Below are positions 27,226 to 43,712 of a stretch of DNA of 64,000 nucleotides, piece after piece. A program made the translations under genes and the position numbers. The notes under the pieces were generated by a model, which was not told the origin of the DNA, did not search any database, and was given only the letters and a program-made list of their open reading frames with translations. Every line of letters begins with the position of its first letter. The stretch's first letter is position 1. The DNA is taken from the NCBI RefSeq assembly GCF_900091595.1, contig NZ_FMCW01000022.1, forward strand, positions 1-64,000, given 5' to 3'. Origin of the DNA: Micromonospora haikouensis. Lineage in GTDB: Bacteria > Actinomycetota > Actinomycetes > Mycobacteriales > Micromonosporaceae.

Positions 27226-27882
27226 ATGCGTGACCTGCTGCCGCCCGAGGTCGCGGTGGCCGTCGCCGGTGGGGACGACGGGGACGGCGAGCTGCTGCCC
27301 GCCGAGCGGGCCTGCCTGGGCGAGCGGGCGGTCGAGCGCCGCCGGCGCGACTTCACCGCCGGGCGGGTCTGCGCCCGGCGGGCGCTCGCCCGGCTCGGCG
27401 TGCCGGCCGTCGCCGTACCCGCCGCGCCCGACCGCTCCCCGGTCTGGCCGCCCGGGGTGGTCGGCACCATCACCCACACGCCGGGCTACTGCGCCGCCGC
27501 CGTGGCCCGCGCCGACGAGATCCGGTCGGTCGGCATGGACGCCGAACGGCACCGGGAACTCAACCCGGGGGTACGCCGGCTGGTCGGCCTGCCCGAGGAG
27601 TGGGACGACTGCGCCCGGCTCCCCGACACCGCACCCTGGCCCGTCGTGCTGTTCAGCGCCAAGGAGACCGTCTACAAGGTGTGGCACCCGATCGTCGGCA
27701 CGTGGCTGGACTTCCACGATGCCCGCATCGAGCTGGACCCGGACTCCGGCCTGTTCACGGCCCGGATCTCCCCCGCCAGGCTGGCCGCGGCCCCGGTGCC
27801 CGACCCGCCCGCGACGGTCACCGGGCGGTTCGCCGTCGACGCCGACGTGGTCCGTACCGCCGCCATCCTGTTACCCCGATGA
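27226..27882 (+). CDS. 4'-phosphopantetheinyl transferase (EntD/Sfp type)
   Basis: Transfers phosphopantetheine from CoA to carrier proteins, making them active. 218 residues. Family blocks: RRRDFTAGRVCARRAL (about 38-53), GTITHTPGYCAAAVA (about 79-93), the Mg-binding GMDAE (about 103-107) and FSAKETVYKVWHPI (about 143-156). The nearby two-module NRPS at 33.4-40.7 kb needs exactly this activity; the gene may serve it or be the general housekeeping enzyme. Only the distance of 5 kb and one intervening gene argue against its being part of the cluster. Confidence 0.92.
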   Translation: MRDLLPPEVAVAVAGGDDGDGELLPAERACLGERAVERRRRDFTAGRVCARRALARLGVPAVAVPAAPDRSPVWPPGVVGTITHTPGYCAAAVARADEIRSVGMDAERHRELNPGVRRLVGLPEEWDDCARLPDTAPWPVVLFSAKETVYKVWHPIVGTWLDFHDARIELDPDSGLFTARISPARLAAAPVPDPPATVTGRFAVDADVVRTAAILLPR

Positions 27883-27963
27883 GACGGTCGGGGCGATCCC
27901 CGACTTGGCCAGGAGCGATACCGTCAGGGCGTTCGAGATCGCGATGAGGTGCCGAGGAGTACG

Positions 27964-29019
27964 GTGAGCCACCCCCAGGACCCATACGGGCCGCCGCAAG
28001 ACCCCTACCAGCAGAACCAGGATCCAGCGACGGCACCCGTGCCCCCGTGGCCGGCCGATCCGACCGCCCCGCCGCCCCTGCCGCCGACCACCGCCCAGCC
28101 CCCGGTCTCGGGCGCGGGGTACCCGCCGCCGCCGGTCTCGGGTGCGCCCTATCCGCCGCCGGTGTCCGGCGCGCCGTACCAGCCGACCTCGGGATCGCCG
28201 TACCAGCCCACGTCGGGATCGCCGTACCAGCCGGGTGGGTTCACGCCGCCGCCCACCCCCGACCCGACGTACCAGCCGGGCGTGGAGGCGGCCTACCCGC
28301 CGCCGCCGGGGCCGGCCTACCCGCCGCCCCCGGGTGGGTCGTACCCGCCCGGCCCGGGCTACGCGCCGGGCCCGGGTTACCCGCTCGGCCCGCCGGCCAG
28401 GAAGAGCAGCAAGAAGCCGATCGTCATCATCGTGGTCATCGTGGTGGTGCTCGCGCTGCTCTGCTGCGTCGGCGGCATCGTGGCGCTGGTCACCGGGGCC
28501 AACGAGGCGGCGAAGGAGGCCGAGCGGCAGTTCCCGGACCTGCCCCGGGTCACCACCGCACCGAGCGGCCTGCCGAGCGCCGGCCCGACCTCCTCGTCGT
28601 CGTCCGCACCGGCCGACGGTGAGACCTTCAACATGAAGGCCGGCGACAGCCTGGTCATCACCGACGACGACGGCACCCTGGAGATCACGGTGCTGCGGTT
28701 CCGCACCTCGACGAAGGGCTGCAAGTCGTACTCGCCCGACCCCGACAAGGGGCTCTACCTGATCGCGGACGTCACCGCGACGGTGAAGAGGGGCAACATG
28801 TCGATCAACCCGTTCTACTTCCAGTGGGTGGCCGAGGACGGCACCACCGCGAACGGGATCGCCGGCGCGCTGGCCGGCTGCGGCGACCTGCTCGACTCCG
28901 GGGTCAACCTGCGGGAGGGCAGCAAGCGCACCGGCAGCGTCACCTTCGACGTGACCAACAAGAACGGCGAGCTGGAATACCGGCACAAGCTGGAGACCGC
29001 CGGCTCCTGGAAGCCGTAG
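27964..29019 (+). CDS. Pro-rich membrane protein with DUF4352 domain
   Basis: 351 residues. The N-terminal 140 are Pro/Tyr/Gly-rich with repeats such as SGSPYQPT and PPPG, then a membrane helix PIVIIVVIVVVLALLCCVGGIVALV (about 152-176), a Ser-rich linker and a C-terminal extracytoplasmic DUF4352-like immunoglobulin-type domain (GDSLVITDDDGTLEITVLRF...YLIADVTATV) with a Cys pair. GTG start 4 nt after GAGGAG. Function unknown; such proteins are typical surface-exposed actinobacterial membrane proteins. A bidirectional terminator follows. Confidence 0.8.
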   Translation: MSHPQDPYGPPQDPYQQNQDPATAPVPPWPADPTAPPPLPPTTAQPPVSGAGYPPPPVSGAPYPPPVSGAPYQPTSGSPYQPTSGSPYQPGGFTPPPTPDPTYQPGVEAAYPPPPGPAYPPPPGGSYPPGPGYAPGPGYPLGPPARKSSKKPIVIIVVIVVVLALLCCVGGIVALVTGANEAAKEAERQFPDLPRVTTAPSGLPSAGPTSSSSSAPADGETFNMKAGDSLVITDDDGTLEITVLRFRTSTKGCKSYSPDPDKGLYLIADVTATVKRGNMSINPFYFQWVAEDGTTANGIAGALAGCGDLLDSGVNLREGSKRTGSVTFDVTNKNGELEYRHKLETAGSWKP

Positions 29020-29039
29020 GCGCACCACCTCGCGTACGT

Positions 29040-29071
29040 GGGGGCCGGCCCGCCGCCGCGGGCCGGCCCCC
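29040..29071. terminator. Bidirectional hairpin terminator
   Basis: 13-bp stem (29040-29052 with 29059-29071), 6-nt loop, between the convergent DUF4352 gene and the end of the biosynthetic operon. Confidence 0.75.
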
Positions 29072-29106
29072 CGTCCGTCCCCACCCCACGGGTGGCGGGG
29101 CCACGG

Positions 29107-29607
29107 TCACCCCCGACCGGGGCCCGGCCCTTTCGGGCGGCGGCGTGTGGCGGGCCGCAGGAGGTCGACCAGGCCACGCCAGGCGTGCCCGATCGTCAGC
29201 CCGGCCCGGATGGTCGCCAGGGGGTTCCAGAAGTCCCGGAAGTGGACGATCCGCCCGTCCCGGAACCGCACCACCGAGATGTAGACCTGGTGGAACGGCC
29301 GGCCCGTGACGACGCCCCGGCCGGCACCGACGAACTCGGCGATCACCAGCTCCGGGTCGGTGGTCTCGTGGAAGGTCAGGCCGGAGAAGCGCACGTCGAA
29401 CTGCTTCGGGAAGTCCTTCATGTGCTCGTACAGCTCACGGTGGCCGGTGAACCGCGCGGGGATGCCCGGCAGGGGGTAGGGGAACTCCAGCACCCCCTCG
29501 GGGTCGAACAGCTCCACCCATTCGGTGATCCGTCCCTCGGAGATCAACTCCAGGTTGCGGGCGAACCGGGCCTGGGCCTGGGTCCGGGCCTGCTGGTCGG
29601 CGTCCAT
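29107..29607 (-). CDS. NTF2-like (SnoaL/PhzB-type) protein
   Basis: 166 residues. A cone-shaped NTF2 fold is predicted: a helix with RFARNLELISEGRITEWVELFDPEGVLEFPYPLPG (split: helix then strand), MKDFPKQFDVRF, and VIAEFVGAG, VYISVVRFRDGRIVHFRDFWNPLA. Members act as small-molecule isomerases, cyclases or binding proteins, and are frequent in biosynthetic clusters. It starts 5 bp after the SDR stop, so it is probably the last gene of the NRPS operon. Its chemistry here is unknown; ring closure or isomerisation of an intermediate is a guess. Confidence 0.7.
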   Translation of the reverse strand: MDADQQARTQAQARFARNLELISEGRITEWVELFDPEGVLEFPYPLPGIPARFTGHRELYEHMKDFPKQFDVRFSGLTFHETTDPELVIAEFVGAGRGVVTGRPFHQVYISVVRFRDGRIVHFRDFWNPLATIRAGLTIGHAWRGLVDLLRPATRRRPKGPGPGRG

Positions 29608-29612
29608 GCTGG

Positions 29613-30584
29613 TCAGTCCTCACTGCTGGTCGGGGCGACGGGCACGGGCCCCGGGTCGCCGGATGCGGGACCCGGGTCGCCGGTCGGGGGTCGCCTGTCG
29701 GGGCGGGGCCGCACGAGCGGGGCGAAGTTGCGGTCGAGCAGGGCGTCGGGCAGCAGCCGGGCGGCCAGGCTGCCCAACCGCACGTCGCCGCCGACCGGAT
29801 ACCGGGTCCTCGGCCGCGCGGCGGTCAGCGCCCGGGCGACCGCCCGCGCGAAGTCCGCCGGGGTGGTCCCGCTGCGCCGGGCCTGCGCGGCCAGCCGGGC
29901 GAGGAAGCGGTCGAACGGCTCCGCGTACAGGTCGCCGGCCCGCCCCGCAGCCCGGGCCATCGTCTCCGCCCCGGCGTCGGCGACCTTGTCCCAGATCGGC
30001 GTCTGGATCGCCCCCGGCTGGACCACCGACACCGCGATCCCGAACGGCCGCAGCTCGCGCCGCAGGCTGTCGCTGACCGCCTCCTTGGCGAACTGGGCCG
30101 CCGCGTACGCGCCCAGGTAGGGCAGTGCGACCCGGCCCAGGCCGGAGGTGACGTTCACGATCCGGCCCCGGCCGGTGCGCAGCAGCGGGAGGAAGCCCTG
30201 GATCACGGCGACCTGGCCGACCACGTTGGTGTCGAGCTGCCGCCGCAGCTGCTCCGGCGGCACGCACTCCAGGGGGCCGGGCAGGCTGATGCCGGCGTTG
30301 TTGACCAGCCCCCAGAGGCCACCGGCCCCGACCTGCCGGGCCACCTCGTCGACGGCGCCCCGGATCTGGTCGGCCCGGGTGACGTCGAGGCGCAGCGGGG
30401 TGAGCCGCCCGGCCGTGGCGGCGGCGGCCAGGTCGTCGGCGGCGGCCCGGTCACGCACCCCGGCGAAGACCCGGAAACCGGCCCGCTCCAGGTGGAGCGC
30501 GGCCTCCCGGCCGAGCCCTGACGAGGCGCCGGTGACCACCACGGCCCGGCCCCGCGCGTCGATCCGCCGTCCGGCCCCGATCAT
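29613..30584 (-). CDS. Short-chain dehydrogenase/reductase with altered active site
   Basis: 323 residues, classical SDR fold with NAD(P)-binding TGASSGLG (about 20-27), NNAG (about 92-95) and catalytic Ser (NVTSGLG) and Tyr present. The usual YxxxK reads YAAAQ, so the catalytic Lys is Gln; a Lys lies three residues further on (QFAKEAVSDSLRREL). The C-terminal 30 residues are Pro/Gly/Asp-rich. The ATG overlaps the acyltransferase stop (ATGA), placing it firmly in the NRPS operon. It may be a weak or non-redox enzyme; the codon is a clean CAG, not an ambiguous one. Confidence 0.85.
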   Translation of the reverse strand: MIGAGRRIDARGRAVVVTGASSGLGREAALHLERAGFRVFAGVRDRAAADDLAAAATAGRLTPLRLDVTRADQIRGAVDEVARQVGAGGLWGLVNNAGISLPGPLECVPPEQLRRQLDTNVVGQVAVIQGFLPLLRTGRGRIVNVTSGLGRVALPYLGAYAAAQFAKEAVSDSLRRELRPFGIAVSVVQPGAIQTPIWDKVADAGAETMARAAGRAGDLYAEPFDRFLARLAAQARRSGTTPADFARAVARALTAARPRTRYPVGGDVRLGSLAARLLPDALLDRNFAPLVRPRPDRRPPTGDPGPASGDPGPVPVAPTSSED

Positions 30585-32152
30585 GTTCCCGCCCCTCTGT
30601 CGGTTCCGGCCGGCACCGCCGCGACCCCCGTCGCCGTTGCGTCGTTCCCGGCCGCTGTCTCGTCGATCCCGGCCGCCGCTCCCTCGGCCCCCGCCGCCGT
30701 TGGCTCGATCCCGGCCGCCGCTTCCCCGGCCCCGGCCGCCGACTCGCCGATCTCGGCCAGCACCGCGTCGACGCAGGCGGCGACGAGGCGGGCCGCCCTG
30801 GCGTCCGGGACCGCCTCCGGCACGTGGACGAAGTTCCAGGCCAGCTCCCCGTGGCTGGTGTTCGCCGTGGCGACGAAGTAGCCGCAGACGGAGAGCCCGG
30901 CGACGAACTGCGCCCCGCCGAGCCGCCAGGCCCCGATCCGGTCCGGGAAGTCGTACCGGCCGAGGTTGGACAGGCAGAGGTTCACCGGCCCGGTCCGCTC
31001 GGTCAGCTCCACGAACCGGCCGCTGGCCCCGACCGACGGCGGGCAGGAGAGGCGGACGAGGTCGACCATGGCGAAGTGGCTGCCCCGGCGGCGACGGCCC
31101 GCGAGGTCGCCGCTGATCGACCGGGCGACCTGCCACAGCGACACGCCCGGCCGGTAGGGCACGAACGAGGGGACGGTGGCGACGTACGCGCCGACGGCCC
31201 GCTCGGGCACGGGGGGCGTCAGCACGGCCCGGAAGTCCACCGGGGAACCGATCGCCACGTGCCCCGGGGCGGGCGGGGGTGTCTCGGCGGCGACCGCGAG
31301 GACCATGGCGGCGGCGAGCGCACCGTGCACCGTGGTCCGTTCCCGGCGGCACGCCCGGGCCAGCGCGGCGACCTGCTCGGCGGTGAGCGTGCGGTGCAGC
31401 AGCCGGCTCCGGCGCTCGGTGAACGGCACGAACCGGCTCGGCGTCACCCGGGTCGGCCGGTGCCGGCGCACCGCGTACAGGTCCCGCAGCAGTTGCCCGC
31501 CGAGCCGCAGCGCGCCGGTGACGCCCCGGTACCGGCGGGGGAACATCCGCTCGGCCGGTGGCAGGGCCGGCTCGGCGCTGACCGGGGTTCGGGCGTCCGG
31601 GCCGGGCGGGCCCTGGGCGGCCAGCCGGTCGGCGTGCTCGATCCACTGGCGCAGCAGCGACAGGGCGGTCGTGCCGTCGGCCACGCAGTGCGGCAGGGTC
31701 AGGATCAGGTCGTGCGCGTCCCCGGGCGCAGCACCCGTCGTCAGCACGACGGCCCGGCAGAGCGGGCCGGCCCGCCAGTCGACCCGGTCGGCCAGCTCCC
31801 GCTCGTTGACCTCGCGCAGCCAGCCTGCGTCGGGATCGGCGGGCACGCCGGGGGCGGCGGGCAGCCCGGCGTCGGCGGCACCGTCGGGGCCGGGCGCGGC
31901 CCGCCGCAGCGGGATCGGCCGGTCCGTCGGCACGAACCGGGGTCGCCGGCCGTCCGGCCGGGTCGCGATGGCCACCCGCAGCAGCGGATGGCGGGCCTGG
32001 AGGTCGTCCAGCGCCGCCCGCAGCAGCTCCGGCGGCAGGTGCCCGCGCACCCGGACGCGGGCGATGACGTTGAGCGGGGAGACCTGGTCGGCGATCCAGT
32101 ACCAGCGTTCCAGCGGGCTGAGCGCCCGGTGGGCCCCACGCGCGGGGCTCAC
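30581..32152 (-). CDS. PapA5-like condensation-domain acyltransferase
   Basis: About 523 residues, a standalone condensation-type acyltransferase like the mycobacterial PapA family that esterifies alcohols with acyl groups from CoA or carrier proteins. The catalytic His is in TLPHCVADGTTAL (about 157), where HHxxxDG reads PHCVADG: the catalytic second His and the DG are kept, the first His is lost. The DFRAV and SNLGRYDFP blocks mark the second half. The last 50 residues are a degenerate AAG repeat (GEAAAGIEPTAAGAEG). The GTG start overlaps the monooxygenase stop (GTGA). Likely O-acylates the cluster product. Confidence 0.82.
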   Translation of the reverse strand: MSPARGAHRALSPLERWYWIADQVSPLNVIARVRVRGHLPPELLRAALDDLQARHPLLRVAIATRPDGRRPRFVPTDRPIPLRRAAPGPDGAADAGLPAAPGVPADPDAGWLREVNERELADRVDWRAGPLCRAVVLTTGAAPGDAHDLILTLPHCVADGTTALSLLRQWIEHADRLAAQGPPGPDARTPVSAEPALPPAERMFPRRYRGVTGALRLGGQLLRDLYAVRRHRPTRVTPSRFVPFTERRSRLLHRTLTAEQVAALARACRRERTTVHGALAAAMVLAVAAETPPPAPGHVAIGSPVDFRAVLTPPVPERAVGAYVATVPSFVPYRPGVSLWQVARSISGDLAGRRRRGSHFAMVDLVRLSCPPSVGASGRFVELTERTGPVNLCLSNLGRYDFPDRIGAWRLGGAQFVAGLSVCGYFVATANTSHGELAWNFVHVPEAVPDARAARLVAACVDAVLAEIGESAAGAGEAAAGIEPTAAGAEGAAAGIDETAAGNDATATGVAAVPAGTDRGAGT

Positions 32153-33386
32153 CGCCCGGCCGCCGGCAGGACGTCGGGGAAGGTCAGGTCCGCCAGGTTG
32201 CGGCGGTCGACCAGACGCGTGGGCAGCCACCGCAGGTACGCGCGGCGGGCCAGGTCCCCGGCGGGGCTGGCGAGCTGCTCGATCCGGCTCAGCGAGTGCG
32301 CCTGGCGGATCATCCGCCGGGTGCGGTCACGGCGGGCCGCCTCGTAGCGGCGCAACGCGCCCGGCAGGTCGGTGGCCCCGGCCAGGCACCGGGCCAGCAC
32401 CACCGCGTCCTCGACCGCCATCGCCGCGCCCTGGCCGAGGCTCGGCAGCATCGGGTGCGCCGCGTCGCCGAGCAGGGTGACCGCGCCGTCGCCCCAGCGT
32501 CGCAGGGCGGGGCGGTCCCGGGCGGGGACGCTGATGACCGCCGCGTCGGCGGTGGCGGCCACGGTTTCGACCACCTCGTCGGCCCAGCCCGCGTACGCGC
32601 GGAGGATCTCGTCCCGGCCGCCACGCCAGTCGCGGGCCGCCTCCGGCGGCATGTTGCGGGTGCCCCACCAGTAGACGTTGTCGCCGCCGAGGTGCACCAG
32701 CCCGAACCGCTGGCCCCGCCCCCAGTAGTGGGCGGCGTACCCGTCGCGCACCAGGTGATGCCGGTACGCGACGGTCGCCAGCCAGCACACGTACCCGGGT
32801 TCCCGGGGGCGCTCGGGGCCGACGAGCTGCCGGCGTACCGCCGACCCGAAGCCGTCCGCGCCGATCAGCAGGTCGCCGTCGGCGCTGGTGCCGTCGGCGA
32901 ACTCGACCCGGATGCCGCCGTGGTGGCGGTGGAACCGGCGGGCGGCGGACCCGAGCCGGATCGGCGGGTCCCCGGCCTCGGCGAGCAGGGCCCGGTGCAG
33001 TTCGGCGCGGTGGATGGCGACGTTCTGCGCGCCGACCCGGTCGCCGAGGTGCGCGAACCGGACGGTCCTGATCGGCCGCCCGGCGGCGGTGCGGAAGTGC
33101 AGCTCCGGGTAGACCTGGCCGCGCCGCTCCACGTCGAGGTCGATGCCGAGGCAGCGCAGCGCGACGCGGGCGTTGGCGGTCAGCGAGAGCGCCGAGCCGG
33201 CCGCCCGCAGCTCCGACGCCTGCTCGTGGATCTCCACGTCGACCCCGACGCGGCGCAGCGCGCCGGCCGCCGCGAGGCCGCCGATGCCCGCGCCGACGAT
33301 GATGGCCTTCGGCCGGCGGCGGCCCGAACCGGCGGCCTGCACCGAGCCGGCGGCGCGGGCCGGGCCGCCGGAGCCGGCGGGGGCGA

Positions 33387-33390
<4 letters not shown>
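32149..33390 (-). CDS. Group A FAD-dependent monooxygenase
   Basis: 413 residues of the FAD_binding_3 family. FAD motif IIVGAGIGGLAAAGALRRVG (about 30-49), a DG motif (LLIGADGFGSAVR, about 173-185) and GDAAHPMLPSLGQGAAMAVEDAVVL (GD motif, about 302-326). A 25-residue Gly/Ala leader precedes the fold. Its ATG overlaps the NRPS stop. In the legonmycin, pyrrolizixenamide and brabantamide pathways an FAD monooxygenase beside a Ser-Pro NRPS performs a Baeyer-Villiger oxidation of the bicyclic dipeptide; the same role is inferred here. Confidence 0.9.
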
Positions 33391-40745
<7,355 letters not shown>

Positions 40746-41049
40746 TGCTCACCCCTCACGACCGAACCGCACGACCGACGCGCCGTCACATGACAATATT
40801 GATCGACTTTCGTCGCTGCCATGGCGCTGGACAGTACCGGAGTTACGACGTTTACGTCAGCGAGTTCGGCACCTTCACATCGAATTCTCATGCAAAGAAA
40901 GAGGTCGTTGCGCCGACGTCTCCGGCTGGGGTATAAGTTCTTTTCGAGATCACCTCGGCAAATCCCCCGCGCCGATAGGAATTGACGCGCGCCATGGCCA
41001 TGATGGGAATTGCACGGGCGTCCGACATGGCTGATGGCGGGAGGTTCGG
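40746..41049. promoter_or_regulatory. Divergent promoter region of the NRPS operon and P450
   Basis: A 304-bp gap, clearly lower in GC than its flanks (CAATATTG, GAATTCTCATGCAAAGAAAG). On the plus strand TTGCGC (40908-40913) and TATAAG (40932-40937) with an 18-bp spacer form a plausible promoter for the P450. No convincing repeat of the SARP-box type was found here. Short ORFs are present but none has coding-like codon use, and no gene is called. Confidence 0.55.
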
Positions 41050-42357
41050 GTGGAGCTGACCAGACCGGGGACCCTCGTGCGCTGGGTCGACCGGCACGGC
41101 CTGGCCCGGCTCGGCATCAGCGCCGCCGCCCGCCGGGGCGACGCGCAGGCCCGCCTCTTCTTCGACCCGGCGATCCGCGACGACCCGTACCCGTTCTACC
41201 GGGAGGTCCGCGAGGCCGGCGCGCTGGTCCGGGGCCGGCTCATGTGGAGCACCACCCGGCACGACGCGGTCGTCGCGGTGCTGCGCGGCGAGGCGTTCAG
41301 CACCGACCCCGGCTCGCTGCCGGCACCCGGCCCGCTCGCGGTGCTGCGCCGCCTCGGCCGCAGCGGGCGGCCCATCGGGCCGGCCGACCCGCCCTCGATG
41401 CTGGTCGTCGACCCGCCGGCGCACACCCGCTACCGCCGCCTGGTCGCCAAGGTCTTCACTCCCCGGGCCATCGAGGGGCTGCGGCCCCGGATCGAGCGGC
41501 ACGCCTCAGCCCTGCTGGACGACCTCTCCCCGGACGCGGCCGGCACCGTGGAGGTGATCGGGCGCTACGCGAGCCTGCTGCCGCTCACCGTGATCGCGGA
41601 GATCCTCGGCGTGCCGCAGCACCTGCGGCAGCGGTTCCTGGCCTGGGGCGAGGCCGCCACCCCGACGCTCGATCTCGGGCTGACGCTGCGGGAATACCGT
41701 GCCGCCGAGGCCGCCATCGGGCAGCTCAACGGGTGGCTGCGCGCGCACTTCGCCCGGCTGCGCGCCGACCCGGGCGACGACCTGCTCAGCCGCCTCGTGC
41801 ACCTCGACAGCGACGGCGAGCGGCTCACCGAGGAGGAGCTGCTGGCCATCGCCGGCCTGCTGCTGGTGGCCGGGTTCGAGACCACGGTCAACCTGCTCGG
41901 CACCGGCATCCACCTGCTCATCCGCCACCCCGACCAGCTCGCGGCGCTGCGCGGGCGGCCCGACGGGTGGGCCAACGCGGTGGAGGAGATCCTGCGGTAC
42001 GACTCGCCCGCCCAGACCACCGTCCGCTACTGCCTCGCCGACACCGAGGTGGCCGGCGCACGGGTGCGCGCCGGGGAGGTCGTGGTGCCGATGATGGGCG
42101 GCGCGAACCGGGACCCCGCCGTCTTCGCCGACCCGGACCGCTTCGACGTCACCCGCGCCAACGCCCGCGACCACCTCTCGTTCTCCAGCGGGGTGCACTA
42201 CTGCCTCGGCGCGGCGCTCGCCCGGCTGGAGGGCCAGCTCGGGCTGCGCGCGTTCTTCGAGCGCTACCCCGACGCGGCGCTGGCCGGGGAGCCGCGCCGC
42301 CGCCCGACCCGGGTGCTGCGCGGGTACGACCAGCTGCCGGTACGGCTCCGGCCGTAG
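41050..42357 (+). CDS. Cytochrome P450
   Basis: 435 residues, soluble bacterial class I P450. Heme-binding FSSGVHYCLGAALAR (Cys near 379), ExxR in EEILR (near 315), I-helix AGFETT with its acid-alcohol pair (near 276), and the ANRDPAVFADPDRFD block. GTG start, GGGAGG 5 nt upstream. It is divergent from the NRPS and 11 bp before the glycosyltransferase. It could hydroxylate the bicyclic core or the acyl chain, creating the site for glycosylation or acylation. No ferredoxin gene is nearby. Confidence 0.93.
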   Translation: MELTRPGTLVRWVDRHGLARLGISAAARRGDAQARLFFDPAIRDDPYPFYREVREAGALVRGRLMWSTTRHDAVVAVLRGEAFSTDPGSLPAPGPLAVLRRLGRSGRPIGPADPPSMLVVDPPAHTRYRRLVAKVFTPRAIEGLRPRIERHASALLDDLSPDAAGTVEVIGRYASLLPLTVIAEILGVPQHLRQRFLAWGEAATPTLDLGLTLREYRAAEAAIGQLNGWLRAHFARLRADPGDDLLSRLVHLDSDGERLTEEELLAIAGLLLVAGFETTVNLLGTGIHLLIRHPDQLAALRGRPDGWANAVEEILRYDSPAQTTVRYCLADTEVAGARVRAGEVVVPMMGGANRDPAVFADPDRFDVTRANARDHLSFSSGVHYCLGAALARLEGQLGLRAFFERYPDAALAGEPRRRPTRVLRGYDQLPVRLRP

Positions 42358-42368
42358 GAGGGACACCC

Positions 42369-43712
42369 ATGCGCTCCGTCCTCTTCGCCAGCCCCGCGCA
42401 CCCGGGGCAGCTCAACCCCCTGCTCGCCATCGCCGGGGAGCTGTCCCGGCGCGGCGAGCCGGGCCTGTGGTTCGCCGCCGAGGAGGAGGCGCGGGACCGG
42501 GTGGCGGCCCACGCCACCGGCAGCCCGCTGCGCTTCCGCTCCACCGGCGACACCGTGCTCCGCGTCGACGACGAGCTGTACGCCGCGATGACCCGGGGGC
42601 CGATGACCACCGCCGGCCTGGTCGCCCTCGCCCGGCAGATCCGGATCCCCGAGGTGGCCGACCGGGTCCGGGCGCGGACCCTCGAACAGATCGACGAGAT
42701 CCGGCCCTCGCTGATGGTGATCGACATGCTGAACCTGGGCGCGCTCGACGCGGCGCTGGCGCGGGGCGTGCCGTACGTGCTGAGCCTGGCGTTCCCGCCC
42801 AGCAACGTCTACCTGAGCCGGCTGCCGTGGGACTATCCGACGCCCACCTCGGGGCTGCCCCGCCGGCTGGGCCCCCGGCAGCGGTGGACCAACCTGACCT
42901 TCCGCGCCCGCCTGCGGCTGTCGCTGCTGCGCGCGCTCGCCGGGCAGGCCCGGCACCGCCGCGCCCAGCGGATCGACAACGCCTTCGGCGACCCCGAGAA
43001 ATACAGTGCCGCCGCGACGGCCGTCTTCGGCTACACGGTGTTCGGGCTGGAATATCCCTTCCCCGCGCCGGAGCACCTGCACCTGCTCGGCCCGATGGTG
43101 CCGCCGCGCGAACCCGCCCCGGGCGATAGCGCGTCGGGCGGTCCAGGGCAGGGCGCGGAGCTGATCGGCTGGCTCGACCGGCAGACCTCGGTCGTCTACG
43201 CCTGCCTGGGCACCCTGGCCCGGCTCACCGGCCCGCAGGTGCGGGCGTTCGCCGAGGCGCTGGCCGCGATCGGGCCCGAGCACCAGGTGCTGTGGAAGCT
43301 GCCCGCCGGGCAGCGGCACCTGCTGCCCGGCCCGCTGCCGCCCCACGTGCGGATCGAGGAGTGGATCCCGTCGCAGCTCGACGTGCTGGCCCACCCGAAC
43401 GTCCGGGCGTTCGTCTGCCACGGCGGGGCCAACGGCTTCCACGAGGGCGTCCACTTCGGGCAGCCGATGCTGATGACCCCGTTCTGGCTGGACTGCTACG
43501 ACATCGCGGCCCGCGCCGTCGACGCCGGCGTCGGCCTGGCGCTCGACCGTCCACCGCACGTCGACGCGGGCGAGGTGGCCGCGAAGCTGCGCCGGCTGCT
43601 CACCGAGGAGAGCTTCCGGGAACGCAGCCGGCACTGGGGCGAGCAGTGCCGCCGGGCCGGCGGGGTGGGGCGGGCCGCCGACCTGGTGCTAAAGCTCGCC
43701 GCCAGCCACTGA
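42369..43712 (+). CDS. GT1-family glycosyltransferase
   Basis: 447 residues, GT-B fold of the UGT/MGT type. N-terminal VLFASPAHPGQLNPLLAIAGEL, and the C-terminal nucleotide-sugar region IPSQLDVLAHPNVRAFVCHGGANGFHEG with the following QPMLMTPFWLDCYD, where the usual terminal Asp-Gln is Asp-Cys. ATG start with GGAGGG upstream, 11 bp after the P450. The last 24 bp overlap the end of the convergent SARP gene. Acts presumably on the NRPS product; no dedicated deoxysugar genes are in the window, so the donor is probably a primary-metabolic sugar such as UDP-glucose or dTDP-rhamnose. Confidence 0.88.
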   Translation: MRSVLFASPAHPGQLNPLLAIAGELSRRGEPGLWFAAEEEARDRVAAHATGSPLRFRSTGDTVLRVDDELYAAMTRGPMTTAGLVALARQIRIPEVADRVRARTLEQIDEIRPSLMVIDMLNLGALDAALARGVPYVLSLAFPPSNVYLSRLPWDYPTPTSGLPRRLGPRQRWTNLTFRARLRLSLLRALAGQARHRRAQRIDNAFGDPEKYSAAATAVFGYTVFGLEYPFPAPEHLHLLGPMVPPREPAPGDSASGGPGQGAELIGWLDRQTSVVYACLGTLARLTGPQVRAFAEALAAIGPEHQVLWKLPAGQRHLLPGPLPPHVRIEEWIPSQLDVLAHPNVRAFVCHGGANGFHEGVHFGQPMLMTPFWLDCYDIAARAVDAGVGLALDRPPHVDAGEVAAKLRRLLTEESFRERSRHWGEQCRRAGGVGRAADLVLKLAASH

